A stretch of 38,576 nt of DNA, from positions 1-38,576 of the forward strand of contig JAHOYU010000235.1 in the NCBI GenBank assembly GCA_019038625.1, in the 5' to 3' direction. Of this stretch, positions 15,422 to 23,917 are shown one piece after another. A program made the translations under genes and the position numbers. Each line of letters opens with the position of its first letter. Position 1 is the first letter of the stretch. This stretch comes from Candidatus Latescibacterota bacterium (GTDB lineage Bacteria; Krumholzibacteriota; Krumholzibacteriia; Krumholzibacteriales; Krumholzibacteriaceae). Under the pieces are notes generated by a model, which did no database searches, had not been told where the DNA came from, and worked only from the letters and a program-made list of their open reading frames with translations.

Positions 15422-18070
15422 TCATGAACCAGGACGGATGGTTATCCTTGTGATTTCCTGGCCGTCAAGACTGTCCCTGTTACGCAGATAATCGTGGATC
15501 CTTCTATTTGGAAGATATGAACATTCCTTCATTGAAAGTTTGAACGCATATACACCGGGAGTCATTTTATCTGGAACTGGTATCCGGAATTCCTGTTTCA
15601 CAGAACAATCCTTCCACTGATCCGGAAATGCCCTTCCACCCATCAATCTTGTAGATCTTGTCATCCTGAAAAACATACCCAGTCGTCTTTCGATCACTCT
15701 TCTATACTGCTTGTCGTACCATTCTCTGAAAAAAGCCCCTTTTGGATAATCAGTATCCAGCCGCACGGTCCATTCAAGTGGAAAACCGAAATCCAATCCG
15801 TTTACCGACTTCCAGCAGAACCAACCTTTCAAAGTATCTCCCGGTGTAACCTCCCTGGTCTCCATCCACATACTTTCAAGCTTGATTCCAGTGTCCGGAA
15901 ATTCTTTTCCATACAGAATGTGCGAACTGGAATCCTGGGAAATATCTTCGTCGAGAAGTATTTCCTCCATCCCACAACATTCAAGCTGAGTGCTGATCAA
16001 GTCCACAAGTCCATTCGAGTTCGAATCCCGGAGACGAGCCACATCGACCGAAAAGAGAAGGAACCTTCCTTCTCCAGAATCCTCGATCAGGACCGGTCCG
16101 GCAGACCTGAATTTCAACAGAATATCGCTTGTCGCCATGATTGGCACAGTATTGAAAAAATCACAGGACGATTTTCGTTTCGTATCCAAAACGATATATC
16201 CGACCCCCTCTTTATCCAACCACTCCAGACTCTCAGACAGGGGTACAACCGGGCTGAAAAGATCCCGCGTATTTTCAATCCTCTCCATAGCGCGGGAATC
16301 AGCTGGTGAACCATGTTGCCCCAGAATGACCGTCACGAAATGGTCGGTCACAGCGGATATCAGATAGCTCGTTTCCGGGTCCGAACTGATAACAGAATTC
16401 GAAGGCAGCCCCGAAAGAAGAGTCTCTATTCTGGAGATGGTTTCTCCTTCGACAGTCCCAGCTTGACCAACGAATCTTCCGGTTATCTCAAAAGCTTCGA
16501 AAGTCGCGGTCCTCAAAGGGAGCGCGATCAAAGCGATCAGAATGAGAGCCAGCCCCCTTGCCAGCATTCTGTTCCACCACACGACCCGATCTGAAGTATT
16601 GTTGAATCTTCCACTGATCAGGACTCGAAAGGATCCAACAGTTAAAACAGATAGTACACACGCCATCGGTGCAGCATCCAGCAATCGGTAGTACAGGTAT
16701 CCTCCGAGGGATATCAATAAAGTCGATGTCAGGGGGTTTAAGACGAGCAGCACTGGCAGAAGGAACATCAGTCCTGCGAGAAATCCAGATTCCCTGATTC
16801 TGCCGATAAGGAAAATCAGTGGTGATAAAAGAACAATATAAAAGAAAGAAAGTCCGGAATATGACAACACTTCGACAGGGTCTACAACATAGAACGTCCT
16901 GCCTATCGCCAATAGACCCTGCGCGTGGGTATGTATCTCATTAAATATTCTCCCTGAGACCAGTAGTCGGACAGTAACAGGAAGAGCAATCGCCACCAGC
17001 ATGAATGGAAGAGCAAATCCAAGTCGTACCCGCCACTTCGCTCCTCTTCCAGAAAACATACTGTACAGGAGAAAAGAAACTATAGTGATTCCAAGCAATA
17101 ATGAAAAGACAGGATGAATCAAGACTCCAGCCAGGGAAAGACTGACCGAATAGCTCAGGTTCCACTTCCCACTTCCCTTGATATATCTTATCAGGTATCC
17201 GGTAGCAAGCCAGTATAAGGCTAGCATCATATTTTTGCTGTAACCGGCTTTAGTCAACCACACCAGTCCGTCTCCATGTATGAGGAGAATAAGAAACACA
17301 GACGCGAGGATCGTCAGGCCCAGTGACTTCAGTATCTCTCTCGCAAATACCCAGAATGCCAACAAATAGAATAAGGAAAGGAATGACGGAAGCATGCGCC
17401 ACAGGAATAACGGAGAAGTATCAGCCAGAAATGCCCAAAGCGCCATAACAGGGTGCCACATGCCTTTTCGGGGATCAAAAGTTCCGCCGTCACCACTTTT
17501 AAAGAAAGAATCGGAAGGGAAAATACGTCCCGTTTCAACACTTCTGCCTATATAACTCAAATGATCCGGAGCATCCGTTGCTACTCCCGTCTCACCAGTC
17601 CCGAAGTAAAATACGAAGAGAAGTACAAAGATAACAGAACCGAAAAACAGGAGTGCTTTTCGCTCGCGGGGAGATAACTCATCTCCCGTTCCGAGAATCC
17701 CCACGAGATCTCTTCTTTCACAGGGATAGGGATACCCCGATCTTACGAAGACAAGTACGGCCATTCCGGCTGTAGCAACAGCCCCCATGACTACTACTAC
17801 AGGATAGTCCAGTCCAGGTATAAAACCGAGGCTCACGAGAAGAATGGAAAAGATCATCCCGGATGAAAAAACCCGTGATAACCCTTCCACAGTCACAGTT
17901 AACTTTCCAAAAAAGAGATAATTGATATATATCCCAGGCAGAATAAAAATAGACAGAAATGCCAGGCTTATACCAAGTAACTCCGCTCCTGGAATTACTT
18001 TGAAAGCGGTCAGGAGGGAAAGACCGAGTATCGATATAGAAATGACAAGTCCAGCCGTTCTCTTGTTCAT
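15422..18070 (-). CDS. Large polytopic membrane protein, probable GT-C-type glycosyltransferase
   Basis: The protein has 882 residues. The N-terminal two thirds is a run of about a dozen or more hydrophobic helices, followed by a soluble C-terminal region of about 300 residues, probably periplasmic. The first long loop after a helix pair contains ATDAPDHLSYIGR, an acidic motif placed like the catalytic loop acid of GT-C enzymes (ArnT, PMT, Gtr types). Those take sugar from a polyprenyl-phosphate donor outside the membrane. The neighbours fit: a DPM1-like GT2 and an ArnE-like flippase lie immediately upstream. A Wzy-like polymerase is an alternative, since no other polymerase candidate is visible. 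The start at 18070 has AGGGAG five bases upstream, better than the GTG at 18091. Confidence 0.6.
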   Translation of the reverse strand: MNKRTAGLVISISILGLSLLTAFKVIPGAELLGISLAFLSIFILPGIYINYLFFGKLTVTVEGLSRVFSSGMIFSILLVSLGFIPGLDYPVVVVMGAVATAGMAVLVFVRSGYPYPCERRDLVGILGTGDELSPRERKALLFFGSVIFVLLFVFYFGTGETGVATDAPDHLSYIGRSVETGRIFPSDSFFKSGDGGTFDPRKGMWHPVMALWAFLADTSPLFLWRMLPSFLSLFYLLAFWVFAREILKSLGLTILASVFLILLIHGDGLVWLTKAGYSKNMMLALYWLATGYLIRYIKGSGKWNLSYSVSLSLAGVLIHPVFSLLLGITIVSFLLYSMFSGRGAKWRVRLGFALPFMLVAIALPVTVRLLVSGRIFNEIHTHAQGLLAIGRTFYVVDPVEVLSYSGLSFFYIVLLSPLIFLIGRIRESGFLAGLMFLLPVLLVLNPLTSTLLISLGGYLYYRLLDAAPMACVLSVLTVGSFRVLISGRFNNTSDRVVWWNRMLARGLALILIALIALPLRTATFEAFEITGRFVGQAGTVEGETISRIETLLSGLPSNSVISSDPETSYLISAVTDHFVTVILGQHGSPADSRAMERIENTRDLFSPVVPLSESLEWLDKEGVGYIVLDTKRKSSCDFFNTVPIMATSDILLKFRSAGPVLIEDSGEGRFLLFSVDVARLRDSNSNGLVDLISTQLECCGMEEILLDEDISQDSSSHILYGKEFPDTGIKLESMWMETREVTPGDTLKGWFCWKSVNGLDFGFPLEWTVRLDTDYPKGAFFREWYDKQYRRVIERRLGMFFRMTRSTRLMGGRAFPDQWKDCSVKQEFRIPVPDKMTPGVYAFKLSMKECSYLPNRRIHDYLRNRDSLDGQEITRITIRPGS

Positions 18071-18119
18071 TCGAACTCCCTGACCTCTCACCAGCCCGTG
18101 CTTTTACTTTTGCCTGGTT

Positions 18120-18482
18120 TTAAGTCCTGCTCACCAGAAATACGCCCGCGCAGATCACGAGTATACCTGCGAATCTCTGGAGTGAAAAGGGTTCGTTAAG
18201 CAGAGTCGGAGCGAGAAGCGCAGTTACAACATATGAAAGACTGACCATGGGGAAAGCCCAACTCAGCTCAGTCCTGGATAATATCAATATCCAGAGGACG
18301 GCACTCACGGCATATGAACAGAACCCGCCGATAACAAAACCGGATGTAATGACCTTCATCGTCGTCCCCATTATATTACTCAGATCCAGCTTCCCTATCT
18401 TGTTTATTCCGGCTTTCATCATGAACTGGCCTGCAGTGTTCAGACAGACAGTTGCTATTATAAGCAGGAGGTTTTTAAACAT
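18120..18482 (-). CDS. Small EamA/DMT-family membrane protein (ArnE/ArnF- or SMR-like half transporter)
   Basis: This 120-residue protein has four hydrophobic helices: LLLIIATVCLNTAGQFMMKAG, a second around VIGGFCSYAVSAVLWILIL, a third at AFPMVSLSYVVTALLAP, and a last at FAGILVICAGVFLVS. The pattern, including an early AGQxxMKxG and the SYVVTALLAP segment, matches the small multidrug-resistance-like half of the DMT superfamily to which ArnE and ArnF belong. Those flip undecaprenyl-phosphate-linked aminoarabinose. Between a DPM1-like GT2 and a GT-C-like protein, a role flipping a polyprenyl-phosphate sugar is the natural guess. It would act as a dimer. The ATG at 18482 has AAGGA about seven bases upstream. 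Confidence 0.8.
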   Translation of the reverse strand: MFKNLLLIIATVCLNTAGQFMMKAGINKIGKLDLSNIMGTTMKVITSGFVIGGFCSYAVSAVLWILILSRTELSWAFPMVSLSYVVTALLAPTLLNEPFSLQRFAGILVICAGVFLVSRT

Positions 18483-18522
18483 CTCTCTTCCTTTCCAGGT
18501 CAATACGATAATTGTCCGGAAA

Positions 18523-19203
18523 TCATTTCAACGGTTTAAAGCGCAACTTCACGAGGTAGAGAAGATTCTCGAAGCCATCCTTCCACTTGTTCAGTTTGAC
18601 TTCGCCGACTCGTGGATGATAATTGACGTGATATTCGTCAAATCTGATCTCGGGATGACGAATAGCGTTTATCTTGATCTCCTCACTGAGAGGCATACCG
18701 TTGCTCTCAAGTTGAAGCTTGGGATAGATCTCGCTCTTGTATATCCACATGCCTGACTGTGAGTCGTTAATAGCCCTGAAAAAAAGGAGGAACGTGCCAG
18801 CAGTGAGAATCCAGTTCCCGAGCTGGTTGGACAGGTTCATAGAATTCTGGTCTTTCAATGGAAATCTTGATGCTGATACAAAGTCGAGATCGTTATCGAG
18901 AAGGTGATCGATGCATTCCTCGATCTGCTCGACAGCGTACGTGCCATCCCCGTCCATTGTGACCGTTATATCACCCGTTACAGCAGGCAACCCTGCTTTG
19001 TATGCTGCCCCGTATCCTTTGCGTTTTTCAAATACTACTCTAGCTCCCAGCTCTTTCGCGACATTCGATGTCCCGTCAGTGGAATTGTTATCGACTACGA
19101 CGATTTCATCCACAGATTCTGGAAGCGAGGGTATTACAAGGGCGATTCCCTCTTCTTCGTTATAACACGGGATGACTACTGATATCTTTTTTTCACGATA
19201 CAT
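18523..19203 (-). CDS. Glycosyltransferase family 2 (polyprenyl-phosphate glycosyltransferase, DPM1-like)
   Basis: The 226-residue protein begins ISVVIPCYNEEEGIALVI, with NNSTDGT at 39-45 and the metal-binding DGDGTY at 84-89. This arrangement is typical of dolichyl- or undecaprenyl-phosphate glycosyltransferases. The FFRAINDSQSGMWIYK segment matches the 'DxxSGFR' acceptor region of that group. There is no C-terminal pair of membrane helices, so it is the soluble DPM1/GtrB-like short form, apart from one hydrophobic stretch near GNWILTAGTFLLFF. It would form undecaprenyl-phosphate-sugar at the inner face for flipping by the adjacent EamA protein. The ATG at 19203 follows AAGGA by six bases. 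Confidence 0.88.
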   Translation of the reverse strand: MYREKKISVVIPCYNEEEGIALVIPSLPESVDEIVVVDNNSTDGTSNVAKELGARVVFEKRKGYGAAYKAGLPAVTGDITVTMDGDGTYAVEQIEECIDHLLDNDLDFVSASRFPLKDQNSMNLSNQLGNWILTAGTFLLFFRAINDSQSGMWIYKSEIYPKLQLESNGMPLSEEIKINAIRHPEIRFDEYHVNYHPRVGEVKLNKWKDGFENLLYLVKLRFKPLK

Positions 19204-19215
19204 GATAAATCCTTA

Positions 19216-20718
19216 TCAGAAAAGGGCTACAATCTTCTCCTTGAAAGGAACAGGAAGACTCATTATCAGTTCTTTCTCCCTGGCCCCCAGTACCTTCATA
19301 AACCTGAATCCGCCAATAAGCAATACTATCCCGACAATCATCTGAATGGCCAGAGCCGGAATCGAATCCCATCTCGAAGCCGTGATCGCCAGACAGGCAA
19401 CAGGAGCCGCAGCCCCATAACACTTCAAAATAAAACCGACAGGAGTTCGGATATCCTTTCGGATCTTCCTGACAGCAATATTAAACACGACGACTTCCAG
19501 GAAAAGCACGATCACAACAGGAATAAATGCTCCCCAGATGCCGTATCTGGGAATCAATGCAATATCCAGTCCTATATTTACAATGGCCATCAAAGCTAGC
19601 ACAATCATGTTAACCCAGCTTTTTTCCATCACATACAGTGCCATACTGAGCGGAGTATAGAGAAAGGAATATGAAAAGACAACGAAAAACAGTTGCGTAA
19701 ACTTTGCGGCTGGAAGCATTTCGATCCCGAAAAGTATTGGAACAAGAGGCCTGGCGAAAGCGAACCCCATAGCAGCTACCGGTATTACCAGAAGAAAAAG
19801 GAGCCGGAAATACAGGTCGACAGCCTCGGGCAGTCTTCCGGAATCCCTCGAGTAGATCTCCGAAGTACCTGCCATAACAATGGGCCATATTGTCAGCGGA
19901 ACGAATTCCAGGGCCATCTGTGGAATGTCGTATGCGAGGCCAAAATACCCGGAAGCTTCCATACCGATCCATTTCCCGAGAAACAGGACCTCGGAATGCC
20001 TCCATATGATCTGATTGAGGAAGCCTGTCACGATGAATGGAAGAGAAAATTTCATCATTTGCGAAAGCGCTGGCGGATTACCACCGCCAGCAGGGCATGA
20101 CTTGACGAGCTCTGCAAGCTGAGGAAAAAGCGCGGCAGTCATGAGCAGATCGATAATCGCGCCTGCAAGAAGATAGCCGGCAATCCCCATACCAGCCTTA
20201 AGAAGCAACATCATAATAATAAGATAACCAGCGTTACCCAAGGCAATTACAATACTGAGCCTTCTAGTCTCATACCATGATTGGAGGGTGTTGCTTATCA
20301 TGGATATGCCGACTTTGAAAATCACCAACCCCACTGCGACCATCAAATAGAGACTGAAACCACCATCCTGAACCATATAGATAGCACTGATCCGATCCCT
20401 GAAGATCCATGTCATCACCATAACGACACACCATGAAGCCATCTGTATTATAAAATATTTTTTCAGGTTGCTCTTGAAAGTGTCCATCCCTCCGCTGACC
20501 CTTATCCCCGGCAGAAACTTAAGTACCGCATTTCCACCTCCGATCATTACGATTATCAGTGCGAAACCTGAAAGCGTCTTCAGGACACTGAGCATACCCC
20601 AGTTATAACTTCCAAGTAACCGCACTACGATAATGTAGCTGACAGGGCCCGCAAGGTAGCGCGCTACCCTGGCGAATATATTCCATGACATCGCTATTCC
20701 CACTTTTTTATATGTCAT
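19216..20718 (-). CDS. wzx: Oligosaccharide flippase (Wzx-like, MOP superfamily)
   Basis: The 500-residue protein is almost entirely hydrophobic, with about 12-14 predicted helices. It begins AMSWNIFARVARYLAGPVSYIIVVRLLGSY, the usual Wzx start with a basic residue between the first helix and the 'RLLG' loop. ALEFVPLTIWPIVMAGTSEIY in the second half matches the family's central symmetry helix. Wzx flips undecaprenyl-diphosphate-linked repeat units to the periplasm for polymerisation. It lies two bases after the phosphodiesterase gene stop and 13 bases before the GT2, within the export operon. Family assignment is strong and substrate unknown. A second in-frame ATG lies nine codons in. Confidence 0.92.
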   Translation of the reverse strand: MTYKKVGIAMSWNIFARVARYLAGPVSYIIVVRLLGSYNWGMLSVLKTLSGFALIIVMIGGGNAVLKFLPGIRVSGGMDTFKSNLKKYFIIQMASWCVVMVMTWIFRDRISAIYMVQDGGFSLYLMVAVGLVIFKVGISMISNTLQSWYETRRLSIVIALGNAGYLIIMMLLLKAGMGIAGYLLAGAIIDLLMTAALFPQLAELVKSCPAGGGNPPALSQMMKFSLPFIVTGFLNQIIWRHSEVLFLGKWIGMEASGYFGLAYDIPQMALEFVPLTIWPIVMAGTSEIYSRDSGRLPEAVDLYFRLLFLLVIPVAAMGFAFARPLVPILFGIEMLPAAKFTQLFFVVFSYSFLYTPLSMALYVMEKSWVNMIVLALMAIVNIGLDIALIPRYGIWGAFIPVVIVLFLEVVVFNIAVRKIRKDIRTPVGFILKCYGAAAPVACLAITASRWDSIPALAIQMIVGIVLLIGGFRFMKVLGAREKELIMSLPVPFKEKIVALF

Positions 20719-20720
20719 GT

Positions 20721-21860
20721 CTATCCAGCCTGCTCTGAGAAGGTTTTTTTGAAAAATGGAGCCACATCCGTGATTCTGGATCCATAGAACTCGACATCCC
20801 GATTTGTAAATAATGCGCTGAACATACTCTCCTCAGCGGGATGGTAACCATGCATCGCCGCTACCGGTGTCTTTCCCATAAAACTCGGCACAATAATAAT
20901 CCCGGCATCGAGCTGGAAGATGATATCACCGAATCGACCGTCTTTGAAACTGATCCCCAGCCTGTCCAGTTCGTCTTCTTTTAGTATTTTCCCACGAGCA
21001 CAACGGGACAGGATCGCCCTTATTTTATCTCCAGCGTGAACGTCGTTGATCCTGAATCTCGCCATGGTCGAGTCGAAAAAAGGAATATAATCATCAGGGA
21101 TCCTGAGTCCGGCAGATTCTATTTCAGGCAAAAGATCTATATGATGGGTCACATCACACATCCCGTGATCTCCCATGACTGCCAGAATCAGATCTTGCTG
21201 CTCAGAGAGAAGTCTTTCGATTCGCTCCCGGTACCACCCAAGCTTCTCCAGAGTTTCTGTCGATCCGGTCCCGGTCGTATGCATAATGGCATCCAGCCCT
21301 GCCGTATATAAAAGGAAAAAACCACTTCTATCTTCTTTAAGGGCAACAGACAATTCCTCAAATGCTTTCTCTTCTGGCGTTTCGTAATCCCAGACTCTCA
21401 CATTCATTCCGGTTTGGAATGCATAGTCTAATATCGTCTTGCCTCCTCGAACGCTGCCGGGCGCGAACAGTCTCTTTCGAGCAGGAAGATCCAGATACGG
21501 AAGTACCGTGCCAGGAACATCGTAAAGGTTATAGTAAGCTGACACCCCGTCGAGATGTTTCAATTTCCAGTTCAACAGACGCCTGCCCCAGAGCCTGGAC
21601 ATATCCGACATCCCGGGAACCGACCGGATGAATCTGAACGGACTGCTTTCCTTCGAAAACGAATACATCATCCATAATTTGTGTTTATCCGGTTTTGATC
21701 CAGTCATGATCGAAGTCAAAGCGGACTGGCTGAACCCGGGAACTGTCTCAAGTTTCACCGCATCCGACAAACCTTCGGGTCTGAAGGCGTGTTTATTCAC
21801 CAGTTCGTACCCTAGAGCATCGATGATTATAAGTACTTTTTTACTTTTATGATCACTCAT
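20721..21860 (-). CDS. Alkaline-phosphatase-superfamily phosphodiesterase/nucleotide pyrophosphatase-like protein
   Basis: The 379-residue protein begins KKVLIIIDALGYELVN with metal-ligand Asp14. It continues ETVPGFSQSALTSIMTGSKPDKH, where the nucleophile position (ten before the TG glycine) is Ser44. AVMGDHGMCDVTHHIDL carries the second Asp-His pair, and AAMHGYHPAEESM gives the last His. No signal peptide is seen, so it is likely cytoplasmic. The start at 21860 is chosen because the ATG sits one base after the upstream nucleotidyltransferase stop (TAAGATG) with GGAAG nearby, implying coupled translation; the frame also stays open upstream to 21929. It may cleave a nucleotide-sugar or nucleotidyl linkage. 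The tight pairing with a nucleotidyltransferase is striking. Confidence 0.8.
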   Translation of the reverse strand: MSDHKSKKVLIIIDALGYELVNKHAFRPEGLSDAVKLETVPGFSQSALTSIMTGSKPDKHKLWMMYSFSKESSPFRFIRSVPGMSDMSRLWGRRLLNWKLKHLDGVSAYYNLYDVPGTVLPYLDLPARKRLFAPGSVRGGKTILDYAFQTGMNVRVWDYETPEEKAFEELSVALKEDRSGFFLLYTAGLDAIMHTTGTGSTETLEKLGWYRERIERLLSEQQDLILAVMGDHGMCDVTHHIDLLPEIESAGLRIPDDYIPFFDSTMARFRINDVHAGDKIRAILSRCARGKILKEDELDRLGISFKDGRFGDIIFQLDAGIIIVPSFMGKTPVAAMHGYHPAEESMFSALFTNRDVEFYGSRITDVAPFFKKTFSEQAG

Positions 21861-21861
21861 C

Positions 21862-23127
21862 TTATCTTCCGAATACAAGTCTGGACCACCATCGATGGCA
21901 CGAGTCAGCTCCATCTTCCCAGCTTCCACCTGAATATGGAAATCCGCCCGGCGGACTGCCCACGAGACTCTCGGTCCCGTTTTTGACCAGAACAGCCAGC
22001 AGATGGACCGACGCGGCCCTTACTATTCCAGAGGGAGTACTGGAGAAAAATGCCTTCCCCAGGAATCCTGCCGTCCGGAGCATATTCACCCAACCGAGCC
22101 TCTCCATAATCGGTTTCCACGACCTCATCCAGTCCACGACATGAATCTTGTCTGACCGGAATGCGGCAACATGCTGTAATCCTTTCCATGTCAAAGGCAC
22201 TACGGCATCGTTTTCAAGAACGGCTGCACATCTGTTCCATGCTTCAAGGATATCTTCAACGCACTCAAGATAGATTTCTCTGAATTCGCAGTCCAGGACC
22301 TCGATTATATCAAGGGAAGGATTCATCTTGAAGACACTCCATTTTCTAGTCTTCCTGACTATGACCCTTGTTATCAGGTCCCTGAAAGGAAGCGAATCAC
22401 ATCTCTCATCGAGATACGCCCATCTTTTCTGGTATCCTGCCATATATCTTTTCGAAGCTATGAGTGTGCCTGTCAATATGTCTGTATAACCACGCGCGAT
22501 ATTATAGAGAAAACCATATATCTCATCTTCTCCTTCAAGATCATCTCCTGGCCAGCATGTCAAAAGTGAGGCCATCCTGTTTTCCAGCAAAAGCAATCCC
22601 TCGCTCACCTCGATATCTTCAGGATCGAAAGAAGGCAACATATCGAGAATCGATTCTTTTCCATACAAAATTTGCCCGTGATTCTTCAATACGAAAATTC
22701 CGGGAGAAGGAGGAAAGGAACGCAGTTCATCAACATGAACGATGCCGACATCCACCCTTCCAATAAAATTCGCCTCCGGAATCAATGCCTCGCATGCCTG
22801 TCCCAGTTCCTTTCTGAGAGAGAGCGACTCCAGAAGTTTCTCCCTCGAGTTCAGGACCACAAGCAGATCTATGTCGGAGAGAAAGATCGGGTTTCCACTC
22901 TCAAATGAAATAGCGCCTTCACCAAGCGCGAAACTCCCTCCCAGAATGATTGCTTCTGTTTCCTCAAGTCCTATATTGTCGGCAAGTAGCGATCCGCATT
23001 CTCGAAGAAATCCATTGAAATGTCCGAGATACCAGTCAGACACGGGATTGCCTGAATCTTTCTTGTCTAGCTTGAAAAACCCGCATTCATCGTACGGCGT
23101 ATTATCATGATTATCTATACCTGACAA
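21862..23127 (-). CDS. Nucleotidyltransferase (Pol-beta superfamily) domain protein
   Basis: The 421-residue protein has the Pol-beta signature GGS at 63-65 in ILGGSFALGEGAI, the metal-binding pair D85 and D87 in LSDIDLLVVL, and a third acid at D126 in GRVDVGIV. All three catalytic carboxylates are therefore present. The remaining roughly 290 residues are unfamiliar and mainly helical in appearance. The start is TTG (23127-23125) directly after the TAA of the CpsD-like gene, with no in-frame ATG before the motif; a GTG about 29 codons in is the fallback. Such enzymes attach a nucleotide to a protein, RNA or small molecule. Sitting between a CpsD homologue and a phosphodiesterase, it may regulate or modify an export component. 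That is speculation. Confidence 0.72.
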   Translation of the reverse strand: MSGIDNHDNTPYDECGFFKLDKKDSGNPVSDWYLGHFNGFLRECGSLLADNIGLEETEAIILGGSFALGEGAISFESGNPIFLSDIDLLVVLNSREKLLESLSLRKELGQACEALIPEANFIGRVDVGIVHVDELRSFPPSPGIFVLKNHGQILYGKESILDMLPSFDPEDIEVSEGLLLLENRMASLLTCWPGDDLEGEDEIYGFLYNIARGYTDILTGTLIASKRYMAGYQKRWAYLDERCDSLPFRDLITRVIVRKTRKWSVFKMNPSLDIIEVLDCEFREIYLECVEDILEAWNRCAAVLENDAVVPLTWKGLQHVAAFRSDKIHVVDWMRSWKPIMERLGWVNMLRTAGFLGKAFFSSTPSGIVRAASVHLLAVLVKNGTESLVGSPPGGFPYSGGSWEDGADSCHRWWSRLVFGR

Positions 23128-23889
23128 TTATACCCGCCTGTATATAAACTCGGGGATATAGTATTTTTTCTTGTTTAAGACAGAACCGATGAATTCTCCA
23201 TCCAGTTTCTCAACCATGGTCATCGCTCTTTTTATCACTTCTCTCTTCGTCCTGCCTGCTTCTACAACTATTACAATACCCGTGGACAATGCCCCGATTA
23301 TGGCTGTTTCGGGAGCCTCAAGTATCGCTGATGTATCTACCAACACATAATCGTAATGTTCGCCGACTGCGTTGATAAAGCTTCTCATCCTTTCGGAGTT
23401 AAATAGAGGCTGAGTGATGTCCGCACTTCTTATCGTTCCGATCGTTATGATATCCAGCGCACCTTCGTCCAGGACTGTTATCACTTCGGAAAGCTCAGCT
23501 TCACCCGACAGCAGATCCAGGACACCTTTCTCATTCTTCACACCGAATAGATCATGAATCTGGGGATTATTGACCGCGCAGTCGATTATCAGGATCTTTT
23601 CTGTTTCTCCAAGGGCCAGTACCCTGGCAAGATACGATGCGATCATCGTCTTGCCTTCACCCCCGACTGCGCTTGTAAACATCACAACGCGCGAATCACG
23701 CTTCTTGATCTCTGAATCGATGGCATTTCGAAGATTTAACAGAGATCTCCGGAAATTCTCATCCAGCCCCTTCATGAAGCTGGTCTTACCCCGGGATACA
23801 GATTTGGTGGTTCGTGGTATCGACACTTTTCCAGAACCGGACTTTTTTGCGGTCTCCGCTTTTCTAAGGGCGTCAAATATCTTGCTCAA
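23128..23889 (-). CDS. CpsD/CapB-family BY-kinase-like ATPase with degenerate Walker A'
   Basis: The 253-residue protein begins SKIFDALRKAE, the hallmark N-terminus of bacterial tyrosine autokinases that partner Wzz proteins. Walker A is SAVGGEGKT (73-81) and Walker B is YVLVDTSA around D165. The C-terminus carries Tyr243, Tyr244 and Tyr250, a small tyrosine cluster. Walker A' is KILIIDCAVNNP: the first Asp (D103) is kept, but the second Asp and following Arg of the usual DxDxR are Ala and Asn. Kinase activity is therefore uncertain. These proteins phosphorylate themselves to control chain length and export. The start is TTG at 23889 with AAGGGA six bases upstream, and the downstream nucleotidyltransferase starts on the next base after the stop. 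Confidence 0.85.
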   Translation of the reverse strand: MSKIFDALRKAETAKKSGSGKVSIPRTTKSVSRGKTSFMKGLDENFRRSLLNLRNAIDSEIKKRDSRVVMFTSAVGGEGKTMIASYLARVLALGETEKILIIDCAVNNPQIHDLFGVKNEKGVLDLLSGEAELSEVITVLDEGALDIITIGTIRSADITQPLFNSERMRSFINAVGEHYDYVLVDTSAILEAPETAIIGALSTGIVIVVEAGRTKREVIKRAMTMVEKLDGEFIGSVLNKKKYYIPEFIYRRV

Positions 23890-23917
23890 TTGATTTCCCT
23901 TCCATCCTGGAGAGCCT

